Shown here one piece after another: positions 34,922 through 42,834 of a stretch of DNA of 64,000 nucleotides. The stretch's first letter is position 1. Every line of letters starts with the position of its first letter. The notes beneath the pieces are model-generated. The model was not told where the DNA came from. It ran no database searches and was given only the letters and a program-made list of their open reading frames with translations. Origin of the DNA: Streptomyces poonensis. Its GTDB lineage: Bacteria; Actinomycetota; Actinomycetes; Streptomycetales; Streptomycetaceae. The stretch covers positions 354,046 to 418,045 of the forward strand of contig NZ_BMVW01000004.1 of assembly GCF_014650915.1 (NCBI RefSeq), written 5' to 3'. The translations under genes and the position numbers were made by a program.

Positions 34922-35728
34922 ATGCGCATCGCCCTGCTCCAGAGCTCCGGCCGCCCCGGCTCGGTCGCCGGGAACCTGAAGGTTCTCGACGAGTCCGCGG
35001 GCCGGGCCGCGGCCGCCGGGGCCGGGCTGCTCGTCGCGCCGGAGATGTTCCTCACCGGGTACGCGATCGGCGACGGCGTCGGCCGGCTGGCCGAGCCCGC
35101 CGACGGCGAGTCGGCGGACGCGGTCGCGGAGATCGCCGGACGGCACGGCCTCGCGATCGCCTACGGCTACCCGGAGCGGGCCGGCACGGACGAGGGTGCG
35201 GCGGTCTTCAACTCCGTGCAGCTCGTCTCCGCCGACGGCGCCCGCCTCGCCGACTACCGCAAGACCCACCTCTTCGGCTGCTTCGAACGCGACCACTTCA
35301 CCCCGGGCGAGCAGCCGGTCGTCCAGGCGGAGCTGAACGGCCTCCGCGTCGGCCTGATGATCTGCTACGACGTGGAGTTCCCGGAGAACGTCCGCGCCCA
35401 CGCCCTCGCGGGCACGGACCTCCTGCTCGTGCCCACGGCGCAGATGCACCCCTTCCAGTTCGTCGCCGAGAGCCTCGTCCCGGTGCGCGCCTTCGAGAGC
35501 CAGATGTACATCGCGTACGTCAACCGGGTCGGCCGGGAGGGCGAGTTCGACTTCGTCGGGCTCTCCACGCTCGCCGGACCGGACGGGGTCGCCCGCACCC
35601 GCGCCGGACGCGGCGAGGACCTCGTGTTCGCCGACGTCGACGCGGAGTTCCTGGCCGCCTCGCGCAGGGCGAACCCGTATCTGGAGGACCGCAGGCCCGG
35701 TCTCTACGGATCGCTCGCCCGACGGTGA
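34922..35728 (+). CDS. davA: 5-aminopentanamidase (delta-aminovaleramidase), nitrilase superfamily
   Basis: 268 residues. Nitrilase triad Glu41 (APEMFLTGY), Lys114 (YRKTHLFG) and Cys148 (ICYDVEFPE). The whole sequence reads like Pseudomonas DavA, which hydrolyses 5-aminovaleramide to 5-aminovalerate. The pairing with davB 71 nt downstream makes the assignment strong. GTGAGGA precedes the ATG. In the pathway it acts after DavB. Confidence 0.87.
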   Translation: MRIALLQSSGRPGSVAGNLKVLDESAGRAAAAGAGLLVAPEMFLTGYAIGDGVGRLAEPADGESADAVAEIAGRHGLAIAYGYPERAGTDEGAAVFNSVQLVSADGARLADYRKTHLFGCFERDHFTPGEQPVVQAELNGLRVGLMICYDVEFPENVRAHALAGTDLLLVPTAQMHPFQFVAESLVPVRAFESQMYIAYVNRVGREGEFDFVGLSTLAGPDGVARTRAGRGEDLVFADVDAEFLAASRRANPYLEDRRPGLYGSLARR

Positions 35729-35799
35729 CGCGGTAACGGTCCGTTCCTCCCCACACGCTTGTCAGCTCCCCGGTTCTTCGTGCAAGGAGTCCGCACCCC

Positions 35800-37494
35800 A
35801 TGACGTCCACGGTGCCCAACGCCGTCCAGCACACCGACGCCCAGCCGCCGATCACCATGTTCGGCCCGGACTTCCCGTACGCGTACGACGACTTCCTCGC
35901 CCACCCGGCGGGCCTCGGGCAGGTCCCCGCGACCGAGCACGGTACCGAGGTCGCCGTCATCGGCGGCGGGCTGTCCGGCATCGTGGCCGCGTACGAGCTG
36001 ATGAAGATGGGCCTGAAGCCCGTCGTGTACGAGGCCGACCGGATCGGCGGGCGGCTGCGCACCGTCGGCTTCGACGGCTGCGACCCGTCGCTGACCGCCG
36101 AGATGGGCGCCATGCGGTTCCCGCCGTCCTCCACGGCCCTTCAGCGCTACATCGACCTGGTGGGGCTGGAGACGCGGCCCTTCCCGAACCCCCTCTCGCC
36201 GGCCACGCCCTCGACCGTCGTCGACCTCAAGGGCGAGACCCACTACGCCGAGACCCTCGCCGACCTGCCCCAGGTCTACCGGGACGTGGCGGACGCCTGG
36301 GCGCGGTGCCTGGAGGAGGGTGCCGACTTCTCCGACATGAACCGGGCGATGCGGGAGCGCGACGTGCCGCGGATCCGCGAGATCTGGTCCCGGCTCGTCG
36401 AGAAGCTCGACAACCAGACCTTCTACGGCTTCCTCTGCGACTCGCCGGCCTTCAAGTCCTTCCGGCACCGGGAGATCTTCGGCCAGGTCGGCTTCGGCAC
36501 CGGCGGCTGGGACACCGACTTCCCGAACTCCATCCTGGAGATCCTCCGCGTCGTCTACACCGAGGCCGACGACCACCACCGCGGCATCGTCGGCGGCTCC
36601 CAGCAGCTCCCGCTGCGGCTGTGGGAGCGCGAGCCGGAGAAGATCGTGCACTGGCCGTACGGCACCTCGCTGGCCGCGCTGCACGAGGGGGGCGAGCCCC
36701 GCCCGGCCGTCACCCGGCTGCACCGCACCGCGGGCAACCGGATCACCGTGACGGACGCGCACGGCGACATCCGTACGTACCAGGCGGCGATCTTCACCGC
36801 TCAGTCCTGGATGCTGCTGTCGAAGATCGCCTGTGACGACGCGCTCTTCCCGATCGACCACTGGACCGCCATCGAGCGCACGCACTACATGGAGTCCAGC
36901 AAGCTGTTCGTGCCCGTCGACCGGCCGTTCTGGCTGGACAAGGACGAGGACACCGGGCGGGACGTCATGTCGATGACGCTGACGGACCGGATGACGCGCG
37001 GGACGTACCTGCTCGACGACGGCCCGGACAGGCCCGCCGTCATCTGCCTCTCCTACACCTGGTGCGACGACAGCCTGAAGTGGCTGCCGCTGTCCGCGAA
37101 CGAGCGGATGGAGGTGATGCTGAAGTCGCTCGGCGAGATCTATCCGAAGGTCGACATCCGGAAGCACATCATCGGCAACCCGGTGACCGTGTCCTGGGAG
37201 AACGAGCCGTACTTCATGGGCGCGTTCAAGGCGAACCTGCCCGGCCACTACCGCTACCAGCGGCGCCTGTTCACGCACTTCGTGCAGGACCGGCTGCCCG
37301 AGGACAAGCGCGGCATCTTCCTCGCCGGCGACGACATCTCCTGGACGGCCGGCTGGGCCGAGGGCGCCGTCCAGACCGCGCTCAACGCGGTCTGGGGCGT
37401 CATGCACCACTTCGGCGGCACGACCGACCCGTCCAACCCCGGGCCCGGCGACGTGTACGACGAGATCGCGCCGGTGGAACTGCCGGAGGACTGA
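35800..37494 (+). CDS. davB: L-lysine 2-monooxygenase, flavin amine oxidase family
   Basis: 564 residues, full length. FAD-binding motif VAVIGGGLSGIVAAYELM at about 51-68, then VVYEADRIGGRLRT and GAMRFPPSSTAL. The N-terminal ITMFGPDFPYAYDDFLAHPAGLG and C-terminal IFLAGDDISWTAGWAEGAVQTALNAVWG closely match what I remember of Pseudomonas DavB. Oxidatively decarboxylates lysine to 5-aminovaleramide. AAGGAG precedes the ATG. Together with davA it forms the entry of the aminovalerate pathway; davT/davD (aminotransferase, dehydrogenase) are not in this window. Confidence 0.88.
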   Translation: MTSTVPNAVQHTDAQPPITMFGPDFPYAYDDFLAHPAGLGQVPATEHGTEVAVIGGGLSGIVAAYELMKMGLKPVVYEADRIGGRLRTVGFDGCDPSLTAEMGAMRFPPSSTALQRYIDLVGLETRPFPNPLSPATPSTVVDLKGETHYAETLADLPQVYRDVADAWARCLEEGADFSDMNRAMRERDVPRIREIWSRLVEKLDNQTFYGFLCDSPAFKSFRHREIFGQVGFGTGGWDTDFPNSILEILRVVYTEADDHHRGIVGGSQQLPLRLWEREPEKIVHWPYGTSLAALHEGGEPRPAVTRLHRTAGNRITVTDAHGDIRTYQAAIFTAQSWMLLSKIACDDALFPIDHWTAIERTHYMESSKLFVPVDRPFWLDKDEDTGRDVMSMTLTDRMTRGTYLLDDGPDRPAVICLSYTWCDDSLKWLPLSANERMEVMLKSLGEIYPKVDIRKHIIGNPVTVSWENEPYFMGAFKANLPGHYRYQRRLFTHFVQDRLPEDKRGIFLAGDDISWTAGWAEGAVQTALNAVWGVMHHFGGTTDPSNPGPGDVYDEIAPVELPED

Positions 37495-37513
37495 CCCGGG
37501 GTCCGACGGACAG

Positions 37514-37545
37514 GGGCGGCCGGCGGGCTCAGACCCCGGCCGCCC
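37514..37545. terminator. Bidirectional hairpin between davB and the LLM gene
   Basis: GGGCGGCCGG (37514-37523) pairs perfectly with CCGGCCGCCC (37536-37545). The stop codon of the minus-strand gene (37529-37531) lies in the loop, so it serves two convergent genes. Confidence 0.78.
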
Positions 37546-38458
37546 GCGCCTTCTCGTACACCTCGGCCGCCACGTTTTCGAGTTCCCGGGCGTCGCGCGT
37601 GGAGCCCTGCAGATCGATGAGGATCTCCTCCAGGCCGATACCGGCGTGGGCCGCGAGGTCCTCGACGATCTGGTCGGCGTCGCCCTGGAAGGGGCGGCGG
37701 TCGGCGCCGGAGTACGGCTTGGCGCTGTACTGCGTGTTGACCCGCAGCACCGTACGGAGCGGCTCCGTACGTCCGCGCTCGGCGGCGAGATCCCGCAGCG
37801 CCCGCCACTGCGCGGTGATCTGCTCGACGCCCATGCCGACCGGCAGCCAGCCGTCGGCCCGGTCGACGAGCCGGATCTGCGCCCTCCGCGTGTTCGCGGC
37901 GAGCAGGATCGGGATCGGCCGGGCGGGCTTGGGCCCGACCACGGCGGACGCGATCTTCGTGTGCTCCCCGTCGTATGTCACCGGATCGGGGCCCCACACC
38001 GCACGGCACACCCCGATCACCTCGTCCAGGACCCGGCCGCGCTCCTCGAAGGGCCGTGCCGACGCGGCCGCGTACTCGTCGAGGGACCAGCCCGTGCCCA
38101 GGCCCGCGACGACGCGGCCGCCGCTCGCCGCGTCCAGCGAGGCCAGCGCCTTGGCCAGCTGGAACGGCCCGTGCAGCGGGGCGACCAGCACGCTCGTGCC
38201 GAGGGCGGCCCGTTCCGTGGCGGAGGCGGCGAGCGTGAGGGTGACCAGGGGGTCGGCCACCCCGCGGTACTGGTCCGGCCAGGGGAGGCCCTCGATGCCG
38301 TACAGGCCCTGGGTCGCCGGTTCGGGGAACAGGATCCGCTCGAACACCCACAGGCTCTCGTAACCGATCCGTTCGGCCGTCCGGGCCACGTCGGGAACGT
38401 CCTTGCCGAGGTCGTACTGCCGCATCTGCGGGAGACCGAGTCCGAGTCGTGTCGCCAT
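37529..38458 (-). CDS. LLM-class (luciferase-like) F420-dependent oxidoreductase
   Basis: 309 residues, bacterial luciferase-like TIM barrel. Pattern MATRLGLGLPQMRQYDLG, FERILFPEPA, and RVVAGLGTGWSLDEYAA is typical of actinobacterial F420-dependent members (TIGR03619-like). It would use F420 or FMN to oxidise or reduce an unknown substrate. Convergent with davB, so not obviously linked to lysine catabolism. Confidence 0.85.
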   Translation of the reverse strand: MATRLGLGLPQMRQYDLGKDVPDVARTAERIGYESLWVFERILFPEPATQGLYGIEGLPWPDQYRGVADPLVTLTLAASATERAALGTSVLVAPLHGPFQLAKALASLDAASGGRVVAGLGTGWSLDEYAAASARPFEERGRVLDEVIGVCRAVWGPDPVTYDGEHTKIASAVVGPKPARPIPILLAANTRRAQIRLVDRADGWLPVGMGVEQITAQWRALRDLAAERGRTEPLRTVLRVNTQYSAKPYSGADRRPFQGDADQIVEDLAAHAGIGLEEILIDLQGSTRDARELENVAAEVYEKARAAGV

Positions 38459-38528
38459 GCCCTGCGCTCCTTCGCGAAGAGGTCCGGGCCTCGAACGTAC
38501 CTCCGCGGAGGGGAAGTTGAGGGCTATA

Positions 38529-39203
38529 TCAGTCAGGCAGCGGTGTGAGCAGCATCCGGCCCGCGAAGCCCGCCGCCGTGTCCAGGCGCCCGGCGAACTC
38601 CTCGGCGAGATCCGGCAGTCCGCGCAGCGCCCACAGCGCCCGGGCCGCCGACCAGGTGGCGTCGCGCGCCCGCTCCAGGCTCCACGCGCCGAGCAGATGG
38701 GTCAGCGGATCGGCGATCTGGAGCAGGTCGGGACCCGGCATCAGGTCCTCGCGGATGCGCTCCTCCAGCGAGACGAGGATGTCTCCCACGCGGTCGAACT
38801 CGTCCTCCAGCTCGGGGGGCGCACAGCCGAGCGTCCGGCAGGCGTCGACGACGGCGAGCGCCAGGTCGTGCCCGATGTGCGCGTTGATGCCCGCGAGCGC
38901 GAACTGCAGGGGACGTACGCCGGGGTGGCGCCGGAACTGCAGCAGCGGCCGCCAGCAGGCGGGCGGGTGACGTCCCTCGGCCACGGTCAGATAGCGCTCG
39001 GCGAACCGTACGTCCAGCGTGATCGCGGCCTCGGCGTCCGGGAAGCGTCCCGCGTCCACGTGCCGGTCGACCGCCTCGGTGACGGCGAGATAGACGCGGT
39101 TGAACACCGCGACCCCGTCCCGCCGCGGCAGGGCTGCGTCCAGGGCACGCATGCGGGAGAGGACCGTGTCCACAGGAGTGGTGAGAGGGTCGAACCGCGT
39201 CAT
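38529..39203 (-). CDS. DUF5995-family protein
   Basis: 224 residues, mostly helical. The stretch RPLQFALAGINAHIGHDLALAVVDACR with conserved His residues and the segment REDLMPGPDLLQIADPL are typical of DUF5995. Function unknown; the conserved His pattern could bind a metal. Upstream of the LLM gene on the same strand (70 nt apart), so the two may be cotranscribed. Confidence 0.75.
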   Translation of the reverse strand: MTRFDPLTTPVDTVLSRMRALDAALPRRDGVAVFNRVYLAVTEAVDRHVDAGRFPDAEAAITLDVRFAERYLTVAEGRHPPACWRPLLQFRRHPGVRPLQFALAGINAHIGHDLALAVVDACRTLGCAPPELEDEFDRVGDILVSLEERIREDLMPGPDLLQIADPLTHLLGAWSLERARDATWSAARALWALRGLPDLAEEFAGRLDTAAGFAGRMLLTPLPD

Positions 39204-39380
39204 GGGGGCAGAGTCCCAGCCCCGCGCCGACGGGGGAGCCGCCGTGCGGGACGCTTCCCCGGAACGGGGGAACGGAGCCGTGCCGACGCCCGTCCGTGGA
39301 TCGAGCTGCCGGGCGAGTCCGACGGCTGCCGGGGTGCGGCGGGCAGGTTCTCGCCCGGCCGCGCCTACGGCCTGGCGCGC

Positions 39381-40805
39381 CTACGGCCTGGTGCGCCGGG
39401 AGCCGGTGCTCTCACCCGGGCCGTCCGGGTCCGCGCCCGAGTCGTACGACGAGGTCCCCTCGTCCAGCAGCGGCTCCTGCGTCTTCAGGTGTTCGGGGGC
39501 CAGGGCCCGCAGTACGTGGTAGCCGGTGATGACGACGATCGTGCCGAGCGCGATGCCGCTCAGCGAGAAGTTGTCGGTGAAGTCCATGGAGACGTTGCCG
39601 ACGCCGATGATGATGCCCGCGGCGGCCGGCACCAGGTTCAGCGGATTGCGCAGGTCCACCTTGGCGTTGATCCAGATCTGGGCGCCGAGCAGGCCGATCA
39701 TGCCGTACAGGATGACCGTGATGCCGCCGAGGACGCCGCCCGGGATCGCGGCCACGACCGCGCCGAACTTCGGGCACAGGCCGAAGAGCAGCGCGAAGAC
39801 CGCCGCCGCCCAGTACGCGGCCGTCGAGTAGACGCGGGTCGCCGCCATGACGCCGATGTTCTCGGAGTACGTGGTGTTGGGCGGGCCGCCGAGCGCCGTG
39901 GAGAGCATGGAGCCCACGCCGTCCGCCGAGATCGCCGTGCCCAGCTTGTCGTCCAGCTTGTCGCCGGTCATCTCGCCGACCGCCTTGACGTGCCCGGCGT
40001 TCTCCGCGACCAGTGCGATCACGACCGGCAGCGCGACGAGGATCGCCGACCACTCGAACGTGGGGCCGTGGAAGTCGGGCAGGCCGATCCAGGCCGCGTC
40101 GCCGACGCCGGAGAGGTCGAGCCGCCAGTGGTCGGTGACCTTGCCGCTCGCGTCCATCGAGTTGATCTTGCCGAAGACCAGGTCGAAGACCCACGAGATG
40201 CCGTACCCGAAGATCAGGCCCAGGAAGATCGCGATCCGGGACCAGAAACCGCGCAGGCAGACCACCGCCAGTCCGGTGAACAGCATCACCAGCAGCGCCG
40301 TCCACTGGTCCTGCGGCCAGTAGGTGGCGGCGGTGACCGGGGCGAGGTTGAAGCCGATGAGCATGACGACCGCGCCGGTCACGATCGGCGGCATCGCGGC
40401 GTGGATGATCCGAGCGCCGAACTTCTGCACGGCGAGTCCCACCAGGAACAGCGCGGCACCGACGACGAACACCGCGCCCGTCACCGTCGCGCTGCTGCCG
40501 CCCTGCGCGCGGATCACCGCGGCGACGCCCACGAAGGACAGTGAGCAGCCGAGGTAGCTGGGCACCCGGCCGCGGGTGGCGAGCAGGAAGATCATGGTCG
40601 AGACGCCCGACATCATGATCGCGAGGTTGGGGTCGAGGCCCATGAGGACGGGCGCGACGAAGCTCGCCCCGAACATCGCGACCACGTGCTGGGCGCCGAG
40701 CCCGGCGGTGCGCGGCCACGAGAGCCGTTCGTCGGGGCGGACGACCGCTCCGGGCGCGGGGGTGCGCCCGTCTCCGTGCAGCTTCCAGCGGACGCCGAGA
40801 TCCAT
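39381..40805 (-). CDS. uraA: Uracil/xanthine permease (NCS2 family, UraA-like)
   Basis: 474 residues with about 14 membrane helices. The NCS2 signature is present as GGPPNTTYSENIGVMAATRVYS, with the Glu of VVIALVAENAGHVKAVGE, both lining the nucleobase site in UraA. Uracil:proton symport is the likely role, a salvage counterpart to the pyr operon. The C-terminal 40 residues are hydrophilic. The promoter region shared with the divergent thioesterase gene contains three copies of one palindrome. Confidence 0.9.
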   Translation of the reverse strand: MDLGVRWKLHGDGRTPAPGAVVRPDERLSWPRTAGLGAQHVVAMFGASFVAPVLMGLDPNLAIMMSGVSTMIFLLATRGRVPSYLGCSLSFVGVAAVIRAQGGSSATVTGAVFVVGAALFLVGLAVQKFGARIIHAAMPPIVTGAVVMLIGFNLAPVTAATYWPQDQWTALLVMLFTGLAVVCLRGFWSRIAIFLGLIFGYGISWVFDLVFGKINSMDASGKVTDHWRLDLSGVGDAAWIGLPDFHGPTFEWSAILVALPVVIALVAENAGHVKAVGEMTGDKLDDKLGTAISADGVGSMLSTALGGPPNTTYSENIGVMAATRVYSTAAYWAAAVFALLFGLCPKFGAVVAAIPGGVLGGITVILYGMIGLLGAQIWINAKVDLRNPLNLVPAAAGIIIGVGNVSMDFTDNFSLSGIALGTIVVITGYHVLRALAPEHLKTQEPLLDEGTSSYDSGADPDGPGESTGSRRTRP

Positions 40806-40868
40806 GGTGGGGTTTCGCTTTCGTCGTGCGTGCGTCTGTCCGGAACATTGTCACGGCAAAAAGGACCT

Positions 40869-40937
40869 TGAGCGTCCGCTTCGTTCTGAGCGTCCGCTCA
40901 GGGGTCCGGCCTGCGGAGATGAGCGACCGCTTAGGAT
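40869..40937. promoter_or_regulatory. Three TGAGCG-N2-CGCT operator-like repeats and a TAGGAT -10
   Basis: TGAGCGTCCGCT occurs at 40869-40880 and 40887-40898, and TGAGCGACCGCT at 40920-40931. The middle copy extends to a palindrome with 7-bp arms (CTGAGCG/CGCTCAG). The third directly abuts TAGGAT (40932-40937), a consensus Streptomyces -10 for the plus-strand thioesterase gene; the first sits about 64-75 bp upstream of the uraA start. A TetR-like dimer would bind such sites; the regulator is not identifiable here. Confidence 0.6.
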
Positions 40938-40975
40938 GGAGCCGCTCATTCCGTACGTCCGCTGGAGTCCCGCCC

Positions 40976-41452
40976 ATGACCGCCGAAGCCCCGACCGCGC
41001 CCGCCGCTCATCCGTCCGCCCCCGAGTACGGCCGGCTGGTCCCCGTCACCGTCCACTTCGACGACCTGGACGCGCTCGGCCTGCTGCACAACGCCCGCTA
41101 CCCGGTGATGGTCGAGCGGGCCTGGGCGCAGCTGTGGCAGGAGCGGGGCTTCGTCGGGTACGCGGGCGACTGGGAGGCGGCGGGGGACTTCTGCAACGCG
41201 GTCCGGGAGCTGCGGATCAGCTACGAGGCGCCGGTGGACCGGCCGGGCGCGTACGCCGTGCACCTGTGGCTGGAGCGGCTCGGGAACACCGGCCTGACGT
41301 ACGGGTTCCGGTTCTGCTCGGCCGACGGGGCGGTGACGTACGCGCAGGGCAGCCGCGTCCTCGTCCGGCTGGACGCCACCACCCTGCGGCCCACGCCGTG
41401 GAGCGAGCGGTTCAGGGCCTTGGGCCGGGAACTGCTGCGTCCGGAGAGCTGA
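40976..41452 (+). CDS. Hotdog-fold acyl-CoA thioesterase
   Basis: 158 residues from ATG (MTAEAPTAPAAHPSAPEYGRLVPVTV). The core VHFDDLDALGLLHNARYPVMVERAWAQLW is the 4-hydroxybenzoyl-CoA/YbgC-type thioesterase motif, with the catalytic Asp followed by HNARY. It hydrolyses acyl-CoA esters; the chain is unknown. Expression probably starts from TAGGAT at 40932-40937, giving a leader of about 30 nt. Its last 41 bp overlap the end of the convergent MFS gene. Confidence 0.87.
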   Translation: MTAEAPTAPAAHPSAPEYGRLVPVTVHFDDLDALGLLHNARYPVMVERAWAQLWQERGFVGYAGDWEAAGDFCNAVRELRISYEAPVDRPGAYAVHLWLERLGNTGLTYGFRFCSADGAVTYAQGSRVLVRLDATTLRPTPWSERFRALGRELLRPES

Positions 41453-42635
41453 CCTCCGGACGGGTCCCGTCCCGGTTCCGGTCGCCGGCGCGCAGTACGC
41501 CCGCGAAGACGGCGAGCCCGCCCGCCAGAAACGTGACCAGCCCGAACGACACCACGAGGCTCGTCGCCTGGGCCAGCGTGCCGATCGCGCTCGGGGCCAC
41601 CAGACCCGAGGTGTACGTGACGGTGGCGACGCCCGCGATGGCCTGGGCCGGATTCGGGCCGCTGCGCCCGGCCGCCGCGAAGCACAGCGGTACGACCACC
41701 GCGATGCCGAGGCCGAGCAGCGCGAAGCCCGCCATCGCCGCCGCCGGGTGGTCCGCCAGGACGACGAGCAGTCCGCCGAGCACCGCCAGCACCCCGCCGA
41801 CGCGCACCGTACGGACCGCGCCGAAGCGGTTCACGACGGTGTCGCCCGCGATCCGGGCCAGCGCCATGGTCAGCATGAAGCCGGTCGTGGACGCCGCAGC
41901 GAGACCCGCCGAGGTGCCGAGCCGGTCCTCCAGGTAGACCGCGGACCAGTCCAGGCTCGCGCCCTCCGCGAACACCGCGCAGAACCCGACCGCGCCGATG
42001 AGCAGCGCGGACCTGGGCGGCAGCGCGAAGCGGGGCGGCGGTTCCTCGTCCTCCGCCGGTCGGAGGTCGAGCACCCACCGGCAGGCGGTCACCCCCAGCA
42101 CCGTGAGGGCCGCCGCGGCCAGCGCGTGGTGCAGCCGGGCGTCCGAGCCCAGGTGCGCGGCGAGCGTGCCGGCCGCCGAGCCGATCAGGGCGCCCACGCT
42201 CCACATGCCGTGCAGCCCGGACATGATCGACTTGTGCAGCCGGGCCTCCACCTCGACACCGAGCGCGTTCATCGCGACGTCCGCCATGCCCGCGGTCGCG
42301 CCGTACACGAAGAGCGCCAGGCACAGCGTCCACAGGTTCGGCGAGAGGGACGGCAGGGTCAGGGCGAGCGTCCACAGCGCGATCAGCACGCGCAGCGCCG
42401 TACGGGCGCCGAGGACATGGCTGATCCGGCTCGCGAGCGGCATGGCCACGGACGCGCCGAGCGCGGGGAAGGCGAGGGCGAGTCCCAGCTGGCCCGCGCC
42501 GACCTCCGCGTGGTCCTGGATCCAGGGGACCCGCGTCGCGAACGACCCGGTGACCGCGCCGTGCACCGCGAACACGGCGGCCACGGCGTAGCGGGCGCGC
42601 CGCACGGTGCGCGGATCGTAGGCCACTTCGCTCAT
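41412..42635 (-). CDS. MFS transporter (FucP/YbjJ-like)
   Basis: 407 residues from ATG (MSEVAYDPRTVRRARYAVAAVFAVHG). About 12 membrane segments with the halves related (GSFATRVPWIQDHAEVGAGQLGLALAFPALGASV), similar to YbjJ-type exporters or sugar transporters. Divergent from a ROK regulator with a palindrome between them, so it is probably the regulated gene. The 3' end overlaps the thioesterase gene tail to tail by 41 bp. Confidence 0.86.
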   Translation of the reverse strand: MSEVAYDPRTVRRARYAVAAVFAVHGAVTGSFATRVPWIQDHAEVGAGQLGLALAFPALGASVAMPLASRISHVLGARTALRVLIALWTLALTLPSLSPNLWTLCLALFVYGATAGMADVAMNALGVEVEARLHKSIMSGLHGMWSVGALIGSAAGTLAAHLGSDARLHHALAAAALTVLGVTACRWVLDLRPAEDEEPPPRFALPPRSALLIGAVGFCAVFAEGASLDWSAVYLEDRLGTSAGLAAASTTGFMLTMALARIAGDTVVNRFGAVRTVRVGGVLAVLGGLLVVLADHPAAAMAGFALLGLGIAVVVPLCFAAAGRSGPNPAQAIAGVATVTYTSGLVAPSAIGTLAQATSLVVSFGLVTFLAGGLAVFAGVLRAGDRNRDGTRPEVSSPDAAVPGPRP

Positions 42636-42720
42636 GCTTCTGTCATCCTCCCCACCTCCGGCCGACCGCATCCGGGGTACGCCCTCTCGGTGCACCCCTC
42701 GGGGCCGTGCCGCGCGTAAA

Positions 42721-42747
42721 CTATCAGGAAGGCTTCCTAATAGATAG
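42721..42747. promoter_or_regulatory. Palindromic operator AGGAAGGCTTCCT in the MFS/ROK divergent promoter
   Basis: AGGAAG-G-CTTCCT (42726-42738) is a perfect palindrome around one base, flanked by CTATC (42721-42725) and GATAG (42743-42747). It lies about 90 bp from each start codon. It is likely the binding site of the ROK protein (or a TetR/MarR protein) controlling the MFS gene and perhaps the regulator itself. Confidence 0.65.
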
Positions 42748-42834
42748 ACGGCACATCGGCCGCCTGATCGGTCGCCCGGCAGCAACCCGGTGACCCCCCT
42801 GTTTGGTGCCCCGCCGACCTGGGAGGATCCCGGC

